Assembly (NCBI GenBank): GCA_009746045.1
Contig: RPFO01000027.1
Span: 3,291,609 to 3,355,608 of the forward strand
Reading direction: 5' to 3'
Length of the DNA stretch: 64,000 bases
Source: Mesostigma viride
Taxonomy: Eukaryota; Streptophyta; Mesostigmatophyceae; Mesostigmatales; Mesostigmataceae
Shown: positions 20,541-34,327 of the stretch, piece by piece
How the letters are laid out: every line of letters begins with the position of its first letter
Numbering within the stretch: position 1 is the stretch's first letter
Program-made: the position numbers and the translations under genes
The notes under the pieces: model-generated
Database searches by the model: none
What the model saw: the letters and a program-made list of their open reading frames with translations, nothing else
Told to the model about the DNA's origin: nothing

Positions 20541-21340
20541 ACAGTGTACTCATGCGATTGTGTGTCTTATATTTTCATCACATGTCAGCTGTGGGAGCTT
20601 CTTGAGTTATGGATGAGGTGTTCCATACTTCAAAATCTGTTTTAAGTGGCCCTACCTTGAGTGCTGGCAAAGAAATGCTGTCAGCAATTTATGTGTGGTT
20701 TCGTCTAGGGGGGCAGTTGCCCACCCTTTCTAGTGTTTGCGGTTTGGCTAAGCAGTGAGTATTTGGCCTCATGTTTCTTCCACATAAAGTATAGCCACAC
20801 AAGCTATCCAATACGCTTACGTGAGCAGGAATCTTGAAGATAGACACGATTCGCATATTTTGTTGCTGTAATGGACCACCTCCCACCAAGTGTGGCGGTA
20901 GACGCATGGCAACAAGCCAATTAACTAGTTTCTTACATGATAACATGATCATAAGCCATCATGATAATAAATGAATTATATATGTGTAAAATCCACCCTT
21001 GGTCCTTTGGTGACTAGGGCCGGGGGGGGGCCATTGGGGCGTGCTGGGTTTTTAGGGGGGGGGGGGATATGTTCCCACATGATAGTAAGCAATGATAGAT
21101 GCAATCCTTGGTGCTTGGGTGCCTGGATGCCCGGGTGCCTGAATGCCTGGGTGCTTGTGGGGGGGGGGGGGGAGGACAAAGGGGGCATGCTAGGTCCTTT
21201 GGGGGGGGGGGGGGGGGGGGATGGTAGTTGTATGTTCCCACATGATTATAAGCCATTATAGAAGCATTTTCCAGCAAAATCAAATTTTTCCCAAAAACAC
21301 CATTTTGTCTCGCTGCGTGGTCGCGATTGCGTTGACATCA
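20541..21340. other. Transposon flank with G-runs, no gene
   Basis: No coding frame is convincing. G-runs of 8-20 bases occur at about 21019-21066 and 21158-21220. They are matched by C-runs at about 26382-26466 in the right copy. Confidence 0.6.
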
Positions 21341-21640
21341 CGGTGTCGCAGGCATCTTCCATGTGGGGCGGCGCGTCGCCTGGTGGGAGCGATGGCAATC
21401 GCGACTCTGTGGGTTCAAGCGTTTGGGACAACGTTGACCTTGGGAGCGATAGGATGGTACGTGTCACGTCTTGCATGCGGTTGCGTGCTTTCTTCATGCT
21501 TTATGAACGTGACATCGCATCCATGTCAGACAACTTAGCCATTTGACTCGCCGATGTGCCATTTATGCGTGTCGCCCTCACCTGGGTTTGTGCAGGTCGA
21601 CACGCGCAGCGATATCGCGTCGTCCCAGGTCAGCTGAGGG

Positions 21641-22987
21641 TTGCAATTATCGATCGGCGCGCCGGTGCTCGACATGTCTCACTTGGTCGAGTTAAAGAAA
21701 AACTTTCGCGATCTGGATGCGGAAATGCGGGCAAGAGGCCTGGCGGAGTCCGCGGCAAAAGATGCATCGGCAACGGTTGCGGCGACCCCGGTCGCCACGT
21801 GGGATGATTCGCGGACAGGGGACGACCCAGCTGCGCGCGCGCGTCCGCCCAGCTCGCGGCAACCGACCACTTATGCACGGACCGCGCGTGCCGCGCGGCA
21901 ATCGGCAGCTGGTGCGCCACGGGACGTTCCAGCTGCGCGCGCGCTTTCGACCAGCTCGCGGCAACCGACCACCGATGCACGGACCGCGCGTGCCGCGCAG
22001 CAATCGGCGACTGGCGCGCCACGGGACGTTCCAGCTACGCGCGCGCTTTCGACCAGCTCGCGGGAACCGACCACCGGTGCACGGACCGCGCCTGCCGCGC
22101 GGCTTGGTGATGATGGCGCGGCGAGTTCGTGCGGGTGCACGGACTGCGCCGATTTCGATGACTTGATGGGCGCGTTCGTCGATTTGCCGCTGACTGCAGG
22201 CCGCCAAGTGACGTTCATGTGGGCGGGCAACAGCTGCCACTATGACGCGGCCCTCGAGTTCTTGTACGTGGTTTTGCTCGTGACGCAGACGGCCACGCGC
22301 TCGGGCTTGCGGTCTTTGTTGTCGCGCGCGCCGGGTGTTGCCCACGGTGCAGCATGCAAGATCGGGGTCGCGGTGTTCTGGGCGATGGCTGCAGTCGCGT
22401 GCGAGGACGGCAGTGGGATGAAGGCGGCGAGGGAGGCGGTGCGCGAGCTCCTTGATCCTACGATGGCTCGGAAACCGGGGGACATGCAATGCGCCCTAGA
22501 AGACGTTGAGCATGATGGCGTACGTGTCCCGAGGCCATCCTCGGCTGGGCGAGCGTTCGTGCCATGTTGCGCCCTTCTTCGGCTTTGGTGCCGCAGGGCT
22601 GCCGATGATGCTTTGGAACCGCGGCGATCACACGACCTTGGCGGCGCATATGGCATCTGCGTACAAGGAGTTGAAGATCGTAAGGTGCCCTTGAGTTGAT
22701 TGCACCGCCGGGTCCAGCTGCGTGCAGAAGGTGTACTTTCCAGAAGTGCCTCCGTTCTTTGCGTTCGGCGGCATTTGGCAAATGTATTTGGATCGGGGCG
22801 CCGCGCATCGCCTGGGTTGCCTGAATCTTTGCAGATGGTCGTGTCGGTCGGCGACGCGCGTCAACAGGTGCGCGTGACTGCGTGGCTAAGCGGCGTGTTG
22901 CGGAGGAGCGGCGGTGCCCACTTTCAACTGCTACGACGGGCCGGCGTGGATCCCCCATGGGCACTGGTGGACGGGAACAAGCGCAAT
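21641..22987 (+). pseudogene. Putative cysteine-peptidase (USP-like) protein, left inverted copy
   Basis: The reading contains an Arg/Ala/Ser-rich region with three similar units of 33-40 residues (PAARALSTSSRQPTT...), then CGCTDCADFDDLMGAF and MWAGNSCHYDAALEFL, which looks like a Cys box of ubiquitin-specific-type peptidases (N-x-C then a helix). Further on, GGAHFQLLRRAG...PPWALVDG resembles a His box. A TGA near 22694 replaces the CGA of the right copy (C-to-T at a CpG), and a frame disturbance precedes it. Upstream exons (WDNVDLGSDRM with a GTACGTG donor, then a GTGCAG acceptor at 21593) are shared with the right copy. The fold assignment is tentative. Confidence 0.5.
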
Positions 22988-23039
22988 GATCGCGTCTTGC
23001 CTTGCTCTGCGGGGGACATGCAGCACTTGGTGTCCCATG

Positions 23040-24323
23040 CCAAGTGTTGCATGTCCCCCGCAGAGCAAGGCAAGACGCGATCATTGCGCTTGTTCCCGTC
23101 CACCAGTGCCCATGGGGGATCCACGCCGGCCCGTCGTAGCAGTTGAAAGTGGGCACCGCCGCTCCTCCGCAACACGCCGCTTAGCCACGCAGTCACGTGC
23201 ACCTGTTGACGCGCGTCGCCGACCGACACGGCCATCTGCAAAGATTCAGGCAACCCAGGCGATGCGCGGCGCCCCGATCCAAATACATTTGCCAAACGCC
23301 GCCGAACGCAAAGAACGGAGGCACTTCTGGAAAGTACACCTTCTGCACGCAGCTGGACCCGGCGGTGCAATCAACTCGAGGGCACCTTACGATCTTCAAC
23401 TCCTTGTACGCAGATGCCATATGCGCCGCCAAGGTCGTGTGATCGTCGCGGTTCCAAAGCATCATCGGCGCCATCATGTGCTCCACGTCCTCTAGAGCGC
23501 ATTGCATGTCCCCCGGTTTCCGAGCCATCGTAGGATCAAGGAGCTCGCGCACTGCCTCCCTCGCCGCCGTCATCCCACTGCCGTCCTCGCACGCGACTGC
23601 AGCCATCGCCCAGAACACCACGACCCCGATCTTGCATGCCGCACCGTGGGCAACACCCGGCGGGCGCGACAGCAAAGACCGCAAGCCCGAGCGCGTGGCC
23701 GTCTGCGTCACGAGCAAAACCACGTACAAGAACTCGAGGGCCGCGTCATAGTGGCAGCTGTTGCCCGCCCACATGAACGTCACTTGGCGGCCTGCAGTCA
23801 GCGGCAAATCGACGAACGCGCCCATCAAGTCATCGAAATCGGCGCAGTCCGTGCACCCGCACGAACTCGCCGCGCCATCATCACCAGGCCGCGCGGCAGG
23901 CAAGTTCCGTGCACCGGTGGTCGGTTGCCGCGAGCTGGTCGAAAGCGCGCGCGCAGCTGGAACGTCCCGTGGCGCGCCAGTCGCCGATTGCTGCGCGGTT
24001 CGTGCATCAGTGGTCGGTTGCCGCAAGCTGGGCGGACGCGCGCGCGCAGCTGGGTCGTCCCCTGTCCGCGAATCATCCCACGTGGCGACCGGGGTCGCCG
24101 CAACCGCTGCCGCTGCATCTGCTGCGGACTCCGCCAGGCCTCTTGCCCGCATATCCGCATCCAGATTGCGTAAGTACTTCTTTAACTCGACCAAGTGAGA
24201 CATGTCGAGCACCGGCGCGCCGATCGATAATTGCAACCCCCAGCTGACCTGGGACGACGCGATATCGCTGCGCGCGTCGACCTGCACAAACCTAGGTGAG
24301 GGCGACACGCATAAATGGCACAT
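23040..24323 (-). CDS. Putative cysteine-peptidase (USP-like) protein, right inverted copy
   Basis: Minus-strand frame from about 24323 to 23193, with further homologous coding to 23040 in other frames. Order: MSHLVELKKYLRNLDADMRARG, a basic low-complexity linker with tandem units, CGCTDCADFDDLMGAFVDLP, the putative Cys box AGNSCHYDAALEFL, HTTLAAHMASAYKELKIVRC, PPFFAFGGVWQMYLDRG and, after a frame shift near 23210, the putative His box GGAHFQLLRR and WALVDGNKRND. It is intact through the stop codon that kills the left copy. On this strand it follows the Helitron helicase fragment (24555-26258), so it may be the C-terminal module of that Helitron protein. Without a structural comparison the peptidase call is tentative. 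Confidence 0.45.
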
Positions 24324-24554
24324 CGGCGAGTCAGATGGCTAAGTTGTCTGACATGGATGCGATGTCACGTTCATAAAGCATGAAGAAAGCACGCAACCGC
24401 ATGCAAGACGCGACACGTACCATCCTATCGCTCCCAAGGTCAACGTTGTCCCAAACGCTTGAACCCACGGGTCGCGATTGCCATCGCCGCTCCCACCAGG
24501 CGACGCGCCGCCCCAATGCAATGATGAGAAACGCAATAACACAACACCTTGACC

Positions 24555-26258
24555 TTACGACATCCAAATGTTGCGTACCTCGTCGTCATCCGCCACGCTC
24601 ACATCGGATCCCGATGGCCACTCAGGCTCAGACCCGAGCTCCTCGTCAGACCCGCTCCACGTCTTCCCAAAGTCATCGTCATCCACAAAGTCCTCTGGGT
24701 ATTTATCCGTCATGAACCTTCCCCACATCGGTTCCTCGTATTCCATGTGAACCACTCCCTTGCACGCACCGCCTCGTCCAACCCATCGTGACAGTGATTA
24801 GTGGCCAAGCCGCCCTCCGGCTTGAAGACTCCATCATCATCAGCGTCATCCCCATACACCTTGTAGTCGTCACACACGTCACCGTCACCTCCTCGCCCTC
24901 CACCACGGCATCCACCTCCGTGTGGGCGTACAGTTGCTCCAACTCTGCGAACAAGGGGTGCGGCGTGTCACCTTGTTTGAATAACTTTGCCCCTTCCAAG
25001 ATGGTGCGGTGCACAACGTTCGGGCTACAGCCAACCCCATCCCGCTCGTTCGTGAACAACCCGCGAATAAAATCCTTGCCACCGACGCGGCTCAGCGCCG
25101 TGTACAACATGCCGTGGCTGAACATGTCCGTGCGCAAGTCCAGCCCAACGCGCTGTAGTGTGTGCCCATGGCACTTGTGCACAGTAACAGCGTATGCGAG
25201 CTGCACATCGCTCCAGAGACACGAATCACACGAGCACAGGCACACATCAAAGTTGAGAACAGATTTTGTGCACAAGAATGAAAGAACGCAGTGGCAAGGG
25301 AAACCAAATCTCGTAGCCTGCACGTACCTCTAGTGGGAACATCCTCCGGCGCACTGGGTAGCCCTTGAGGAAGAAGTTGATGCGTGGGATGAGGTGCTCC
25401 TTCGCATCCAAGGTATGCACGACCATAAACTTGTCCGTCACCCCTTTGATCACGACCCGCGTGCCGTTCAGGAGGCCATCCTTGTGCAACAGATTTCGTG
25501 TTATGATGGCGATGGCATTCTTCTTCCACTTGAGCTCATGCTGAGGCACGCCGCTCTCCCACGCGTCGTTCAGGAACTCTTGCGGGAGGCGCGCCTTGTT
25601 GTGGGGATCATTGGTGGAGTCGTGGCTTCTCGCGGTGTGCGTCTCCCCAGGCAGCCTGGCCAATACCGAATAGGCAGCGTTGATGGCGTGTCGCACGGCA
25701 TTCGTGCCCGTCACGATTGATGAGGGCATGCACGCAACGATATCGTTGACGTCCGAAAACGTGCACTCGATGAGCTCATCCATGTCCGCCACCTTCTCGA
25801 CCATCTTCAACGGCATCGTTGCCTCCAACCGGCCCGTCCTCTTGTTCTCCACCTTGATGCGCCGCATCCGATCCGTGCCCACGTCCAACAACATCTGACT
25901 GCAATCATCCTCGTTGCAACGGAAGTGGCGTGTCAAGGCGAGCTTCCTGACGCCCACTCAGAGGTCCGAACGCACCACGCTCGCCGCGCACGCCCGCGTG
26001 TTGTCCCCCACAGGCGGAGCCCCTTGGCGGAAGTCGCCAGCAAACACCATCACCTGAAGTCCCATCGAAGGGCTCCTTGGAGCCTAACAAGTCCCACAAC
26101 AGCGCGTCCAACAACTGCAAGTGCACCTTGTGGACCATGATGATCTCGTCGTAGATGATGACGTCCGCATCGATCAACACTTTTGCTTTTGCGGAACCGA
26201 AGCGCACCCCGCACCGGCTTCCGTGTCCAGCTCCAGCGGAAACCCCGCAAACCCCACT
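24555..26258 (-). pseudogene. Helitron PIF1-like helicase, copy 2 (truncated at its N-terminal side)
   Basis: The minus strand starts within GFPLELD at 26258, just after where the Walker A region should be, and reads GVRFGSAKAKVLIDADVIIYDEI (Walker B), DALLWDLLGSKEPF, then without interruption VRSDLSVGVRKLALTRHFRC. That order proves the inverted duplication of copy 1 is secondary. The second part runs to LNGTRVVIKGVTDKF and FPLE, an intron (about 25328-25200), then LAYAVTVHKCHGHTLQRVGLDL and LYTALSRVGG. An acidic tail (SVADDDE) ends at a GTACGC donor near 24587. A 1-2-nt frame change breaks the tail. The TIR transposon at 26259 cuts off the N-terminal part. Confidence 0.85.
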
Positions 26259-26381
26259 CCCGTTTACATTTGGTGGATCCCGGTACACCAAAATGGTGTT
26301 TTGGGGAAATATTTGATTTTGCTGGAAAATGCTTCTATAATGGCTTATCATCATGTGGGAACATACAAGAACCATCCCCCC

Positions 26382-26466
26382 CCCCCCAGCGTGCCCCCTT
26401 TGCCCCCCCCCCCCCCCCCCCCCCAAGGACCTAGCCACCCCAATTGAACATCCCCCCCCCCCCCCA
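26382..26466. repeat. C-runs (counterpart of the G-runs at 21 kb)
   Basis: Three poly-C stretches of 10-20 bases in the inverted copy of the segment at 21019-21220. Potential G-quadruplex former and error-prone in sequencing. Confidence 0.85.
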
Positions 26467-27046
26467 GGCACCAAAGGACCAAGGGTGGATAGTACACTTA
26501 TATCATTCATTTATTATCATGATGGCTTATGATCATGTTATCATGTAAGAAACTAGTTAATTGGCGTGTTGCCATGCGTCTACCGCCACACTTGGTGGGA
26601 GGTGGTCCGTTACAGCAACAAAATATGCGAATCGTGTCTATCTTCAAAATTCCTGCTGACCTAAGCGTATTGGATAGCTTGTGGGGGCTATACTTTATGT
26701 GGAAGAAACATGAGGCCAAATACTCACTGCTTAGCCAAGCCGCAAACACTACTACAAGGGGTGGGCAACTGCCCCCCTAGACGAAAGCACACATAAATTG
26801 CTGACAGCGTTTCTTTGCCAGCACTCAAGGTAGGGCCACTTAAACAGAGTTTGAAGTATGCAACACCTCATCCGTAACTCAAGAAGCTCCCACAGCTGAC
26901 TTGTCATGAAAAATATAAGACACACAATCGCATGAGTACACTGCTGCTGCCGCTGCTGCTGCCACTGCTGTTGCGGCGGCTGCGGCTACGGCTGCTGCCG
27001 CTGCTGCTGCCGCCGCCGCCGCCGCTGCTGCTGCTGCTGTATGCCT

Positions 27047-28165
<1,119 letters not shown>

Positions 28166-28345
28166 CCGATTCCAAGTATTCCCACAAGTCCTCCTCAGGG
28201 ATACGAGATCAGATCACAGATGGCGCTGGTTCGGGGACGGTAACCACCTGCAATGTATAAAGACGAAGTGTAGCAAAAAGAAAAAGGGGCATGTAAAGTC
28301 AGCGATAGACCAGACCTATGCTGGCCTAGACATTGATGGTGAAAA

Positions 28346-28710
<365 letters not shown>

Positions 28711-28885
28711 AGAGATATAGCAAGGCAGCAACATGCACAACGCAACGTGGCAAGGTAGTCCACTCCCAAAGACTATGGTTTGATAAGCTATTAAAGAATG
28801 GAAGCAAAAACAATGAAAAAAATTAGCAGCAATGATGCGATAGTATAAAATCATGCATACCTTGAAAGCAGTATAACATCATACC

Positions 28886-29880
28886 TTGAAAGCAGCGGAC
28901 TTGAGAGCTGACTTGATCTCAGCTTCCTTGCACGCGTCAGTAGCCAAGATATGCAGGACATCATGTACGGCAGTGGCAACCAAATCCTTGTCGGCATCAA
29001 CCTCCACTGACAATGCCAGTTGCGTCACCTTCACCCATGCAAGCATTGGCGGTCCGCTAGGGACCGAGACGGTATCGTCCACGGAACTCCGTGGCAGCAA
29101 TCTGGTCAGGCAGGCGAATGCACGGCGCTGTGTCTTGTCAATTCGGCTCGTCCCCAGCAACACGTCAGCAATTGCCACCACCAGCAATAGGTGGTCGCAC
29201 TGCAGGTCGAAGGCCATCAGCAATGCAGACTCGGACTTTTTGTCCACCATTGTGCATACATCCCCCACAGCGAGCGTGCAGCCGGGTAAGCCGCCTTCTA
29301 CCTTGCAGGCCACGACTAGGTCGGGGAAGCTGCTATCGACCTGTTTCTTGCTCGCCAAAGCGGTATTCCTCGCCCTATATTGCAGGCACAACGGGAAGCC
29401 GGATTGTGAAACGAGCTTAGAGGCATCAACATCCCCGACAAAATACTCGCCAGCCAGGCGAGCAAAATGTGGATAGCCGCCTCCTGCATTCAAGAAGATC
29501 ACCTTCTTTTGCTGCCCTCCCCCGATGGGGGCGATCCCCAAGTATCTGTCATAGAGGGCCAGCTCCTTGCTCGCCGGCGTGCCAAAGCGGAGCCTTTTCG
29601 CAATACTCCCAGCCTCCGTTGTTGGCACAGCTTATCCGACCCGCCCATCGTGAGAATTCGACGAGTCTGCTACAGCCGGGGGATAATCAGTTGTTGGCGC
29701 ATTGTCATTATCCTTTTTCACTACCACTTCTGCAAGCAATTCGGCTGCTGCAGCCTTGGCCACCGCAGCCTTGGCCTCATCCACAGCACTGGCCTCTGCA
29801 GCCTTGGCCGCCGCAGCAACAGCTTTGGCCAGATCGTGTTGAACCCATACTTTCTCTAAATTTTCTTCTAGCTTGTCCAT
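28886..29880 (-). pseudogene. Conserved transposon companion protein, right copy with a nonsense codon
   Basis: Homologue of 18334-19311 on the minus strand. It starts MDKLEENLEKVWVQHD at 29880 and reads to GRVG, where AAA has become TAA (near 29631). It then continues in frame (AVPTTEAGSIAKRLRFGTP...) to AAFK at the GTATG splice donor near 28886. One substitution therefore truncates an otherwise well conserved copy. Between the copies most changes in the globular part are conservative, suggesting past selection. Confidence 0.65.
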
Positions 29881-29927
29881 CTATTCTACAATCCCTAGCC
29901 AAAGAATTTTTGTAACAAATTCAATTC

Positions 29928-30431
29928 GGTCAATTCCTTAAAAAGGGCAGCACCGTTCTAAGAATTTAATCTACCCCTGCCGACCCTGTTACCACACCAC
30001 TAATATTCTAGCACTCGAGTTACGAAATTCACGTTTCCCACTAAGAACTGCCGACTAGACACCTGTGAACTCACCGTGGCTTTTTCCACGTGCATGCGCG
30101 CTTTTGCTGTGATGTACTCTGCAATTTTCACCTACTTTTATGGCAGCGTGCATCGTCCTCGCTGACTTGGCGCAGCGCGCGCCAGGAACGAGCCAAGTCA
30201 GCGGGGACGATGCACGCTGCCATAACATTAGGTGAAAATCGCAGAGTACAGCACAGCAAAGCGGGCATGTGCGTGGAAAAAGCCACGGTGAGTTCACAGG
30301 TGTCTAGTCGGCAGTTCTTAGTGGGAAACGTGAATTTCGTAATCGAGTGCTAGAATATTACTGGTGTGGTAACAGGGTCGGCAGGGGTAGATTAAATTCT
30401 TAGAACGGTGTTGCCCTTTATAGGGAATTGA
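29928..30431. mobile_element. Fold-back (MITE-like) palindrome
   Basis: About 500 bp with arms of about 235 bp around a centre near 30180. Outer motifs are GTCAATTCC and GGGCAGCACCGTTCTAAG; inner motifs CCCTGCCGACCCTGTTACC and CTAGTCGGCAGTTCTTAGTG. No coding capacity. It lies between the divergent companion and transposase genes. Confidence 0.8.
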
Positions 30432-30600
30432 CGGGAATTTTGATAGGTTGCGGAAGCACTTGTTACATCGAAATAATGCTGCAGAATAGCCAAAAGTGTG
30501 ACGAATAAATGGGGAACAAGCTAAACTATGTATTGCTTGCATTCTATTATGCATTATTCTATGCTCTATTCTACGCTTCTATGAAATTGCAGAAGACGAA

Positions 30601-33600
30601 ATGAGAGATCACGGGGACCGCCGCTCAGCAGCTGAAATCCTGAAGGAGTCTACCGATCCTGTAGTACTTGCTCGAGACGCCGGTGCCCGCTGCAAATGTG
30701 GCAAGATGCTGGTTGCTGTGCGGGCATGACTGTTCCTCAGCTGCGGGAGCTGCGCACAAGGTTTTGGACGATGCGCCTTGCTGACCGGAAGGAGCAAATC
30801 AAGGCCGAACTCCGACATGGTGGCCTGACCGCCACGTCTAAGCCCGGGGCTTCTAGGCACACTTTCCATATGGACGCGGACTTCAAGTTTACCCTGGCAG
30901 GCACTGTCACCATCAAGGGGGAAAGGGCGGTCCAGGTCGACATTGTAAATGACTTCCGCTACAAGGTCTGCGTCGATGGCTACCGCCACTGCCTGGTCAT
31001 CGGCGATAACTTGTGGCAGATAGCTCGTGATGAGGTCGTCCGGCCTGTCCACGACGTTGACCCCAATGACAGCACAGTGGGGCAAGGTTCCATGAAGAGG
31101 GTGCGGGTAGGCCAAGACAAGACGGCATTGTGTGATACATGGATTCGCGACTGGGCAGTGCCGGCTCAGGAGGGGGATCCCACTGGTGATGTCAACGTCA
31201 TTGAGCAACCCTGCAAGCAGACGTTGTGGTCCGAGTACAAGGACTAGATGCGTTGGATGGGTCTTCCCTTCGTGTGCCTCAGCTGGTTTTACGAGCGCTT
31301 TCTCCTCATCATCGCCAGCTTGAGGGACACCGTGCGCGTGACAAAGTACCGTGAGAAAGTCATGGGGGAGGGTGGGAAGTGCCGTGACTTGAAGGATGCA
31401 ATCGCCCGCCACCGCACGACCGACAGGGCGAGGTACGAGGACGCAAAGCGCCGACTTCACAACCATGAGAGCTTCTATCACCTCGAGCGATTCTCCTTCA
31501 TCTCTCGCAGGTAATATTGTTGTTGATGTCATTTCATTTTGACTGGTCTTGTTGGCGACTTTTTTTCTCCCATCGTTTTGTGTGCTAACATAGCTTCCCA
31601 TTTGTAGGCTAGATTATGGGCGCCCAACTAGTAAGTTGCGCCATGGTTCCTTATGATTCTACAACCTTTTTTTGTTGTTGTTGCTTCGCTTTATTGCTAA
31701 TTGCAGATTTCGTTGGGGCATGCGGCCTTGTGGCATCCTTAACCCATTTCCCCGCGCGAGGTCATGCCAGTACAGAGTGGAATTCAAGTTCCAAGCATCA
31801 CGTGCGTACGAGCTTGTCTGCACCGTTGTCCATGGCTTAAGGACCATTTTCGGGCTCATCATGCCATGGGTCATCAACACAAGTGTTGCTGGCAACTCAG
31901 GGTGTATCACAGCGATTGTCATCGTCATGATGATCACGCAGATGTGCGAGGGCCAAGCTTGGCTACGAGCGCCCAACGCGCAGCTCCGTGCTTATGGTCT
32001 GCCCCGCACCCTGGCCTTTCAGGCAGATGGGGGCAATGACAAAATGAATGCGGAAATTTTAGGCCTTATGGCCGTACTGGTGACCTTTGACCTTTTCGAT
32101 TCGGTCAACCTGTACCGCCTACTGCCAGGACACACCCATATCGATTGCGACCAGCGATTTGGGTGGTTTTGGCGGTATGTGGCAGGCTTCAAAAACAAAA
32201 AAACAGATGCACCGTCCGTGGTAATGACAACGCTCGAGGACGTTCGCGACGCATTGAAAAATGCGTTTAAACATTATTTCAGCGGGGAAATTTCGGAGAG
32301 CATGCAAGCCATCAACCCCGAGCCGCCGACAAGCACGGTAAGTTTATCTTTGTATTTGACCTTAGTATTGTTTCCATTAGCCTTTATTGTTTGGCAAAGT
32401 GACCCCTTTAATATGTAAGTTGTTGTTGTTGTTTTATTTATTTATTTGTTGGTTTGACGATATTTTCTTCGTATTCGTTGCGATTCCTCCTTTGCCATTT
32501 CATGCATGCGGGTCGTGGCTGCTGCTCTCGACATGACCACATGGTTGGACGGGTGCCTGGACCCGCGATTTGGTCGATGGACTAAAACTGGGGACGCATA
32601 CTTGGATGCGAATGGCAACATCATGATAGAGGACCGCAGGACCACAAAAATTCTGAGGTGGGAGTTCTGGAAGGACGAAGACGATGGCAATGTGTACGGG
32701 CGGTACCGTTTTGCGTCAACGCCGGAGCTCGATGTTCCAGGCAAGAATCCATGGATGCCGCTGGGGATGGCCAAGGAGGAGTGTGACAAGCGCACCATCA
32801 TCGGCTACAATGCGGAGGGGATGCCTTAAAGGGGGCTCTCATCATGGCAAGTGGCAACTTTCCGCAAGGGGCTCCTCCGCTTGCACCGTTCGCTGCATGG
32901 GATCAAGACCATGCTATTAGGCGGCAGAGCTCCAAGCTTCACACGATGTTTTCTGATGTCGTCACGGCCGAGAAGCACGCTAATCTGATGGCATGGTTCA
33001 ACCAGATTCCCAAGTCCCCAATGACGTCGAGGGGGCATCGGATATTTGTCCCGCAATGGTGCGCGCGGTGCGTGAACAGCGGGACAAGCAGGCTAGCTTG
33101 CCTGTGCCGATGGTGTTGCAAAGTGCTCATGACCAGCGGGTGGCAGCAGCTTTGCAAGACATTCCCCAGCCGCTGAACGAGGTCGTCAGCCACGCAAGGG
33201 TCGGAAGTTCTGGCCCCGAGATTCGAGCGGACATGAGGCGCCAGGCTCGCGAGGGTGCCAGCATGCAACGGGGGGAGGGTATGTCAAGCGCGGTGCGTGG
33301 CGGGTCAACCATCTTCACTGTCAAGCCCAAGCTCTTGGGCATGGGTGACTTGGTTGTGGTGAGGCGGCCGACACCAGTTTCCAGGCACGGCATGCCGTGG
33401 ATGGGACATATGCTCGCCAAGGTGGTGGACATGCGCGCATTGGATTCTGATTCAACTATCTCTGTGGCCCCTTACTATGCCACCAGTTGGGGCAGCCGGT
33501 TCAACAAGGTTTCCCTTGCAGGGGGGCTGGCAAGCGCCAATGGCAGGTCAACCGGGGTCGGCTTGGTCATCCCGGTGGGGGACATTGCAATCCAACACTG

Positions 33601-33850
33601 GTCCGTGAACGGCAACGCGGCGGTCTTCACGCCCAAGCTGTCAACCCAAGGCAGCAAGCTGACACGCACGACCCAAGATGCCATCCGCGACCATCCGGGC
33701 ATTAACTGGGAGGGCTACAAGACGCCGGGCGATGCAGTGAAGTCGGCACAGGCTGCATGCGCCGACTACTTCAAGGAGAAGGGGCAAGAGGAACTGCTTG
33801 GCATGCGCGTTTGCCATGTTTGCAGATGGCCGCTCCAGGAGGAAGGAGAG
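30601..33850 (+). pseudogene. DDE-like transposase gene with GHTHIDCDQ motif, degenerate, multi-exon
   Basis: From ATG 30601 the pieces run: CKCGK motif, then a 4-bp deletion relative to the left copy near 30706; PQLRELRTRFWTMRLADRKEQ...; TAG at 31245; HERKEK-like helical part to FISRR at an intron (31511 on). The catalytic-looking exon (31707-32337) has NTSVAGNSGC, LAFQADGGNDKMNAEILGLMAVLV and YRLLPGHTHIDCDQRFGWFW. The ADGGNDKMN and GHTHIDCDQ blocks match an RNase H-fold transposase-like family common in algae and oomycetes (DUF7869-like, from memory). C-terminal pieces continue in 32506-32829 and 32844-33850 with two further frame changes. Dead in this copy. Confidence 0.6.
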
Positions 33851-34327
33851 GTTTCATGGTTGGGTCGTGGCCAAGGAGGGGGGACATCCCCCCCCAAAAT
33901 CGTACATGAGCGTACTCCAGAGTTTGGCCTACCGCGCCGCCCGGCGCCAGCCAAAGTGAAAAGTGCTGGAGTGCACTCAGTCTGTCAAAAAGCTGCGCCG
34001 GACCGACTTGGGAGTGTGCTACGTGCTACGTGGCTTGTACGACACGTGGCACTCTTTCTAGCAGCCCCCGGGGGTGACAAGCCGATTTGCACAACTTCGC
34101 CGTGCAACTGCAGCCACGAAGACCGGGCGAGCCTCGTTGAGCGGCTGTGATAGCTGATAAAAAACAGAACGAGGGCAAATATACAGCTCTTTTGGTCGCG
34201 TTGCCTACCCTGGTAGCGCCCTCCCATCGGGGCTTCAGCTGTTTGTCGCATGACATTTTGTTTAGGTTACCGAGATGGAGACTAATTGCAAGGATAGTGT
34301 ATCCTGGGAGATCGCAGTGCACTCCAC
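33851..34327. other. No gene recognised
   Basis: About 480 bp between the two transposase genes. Only the weak tail of the preceding frame is present. Confidence 0.5.
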
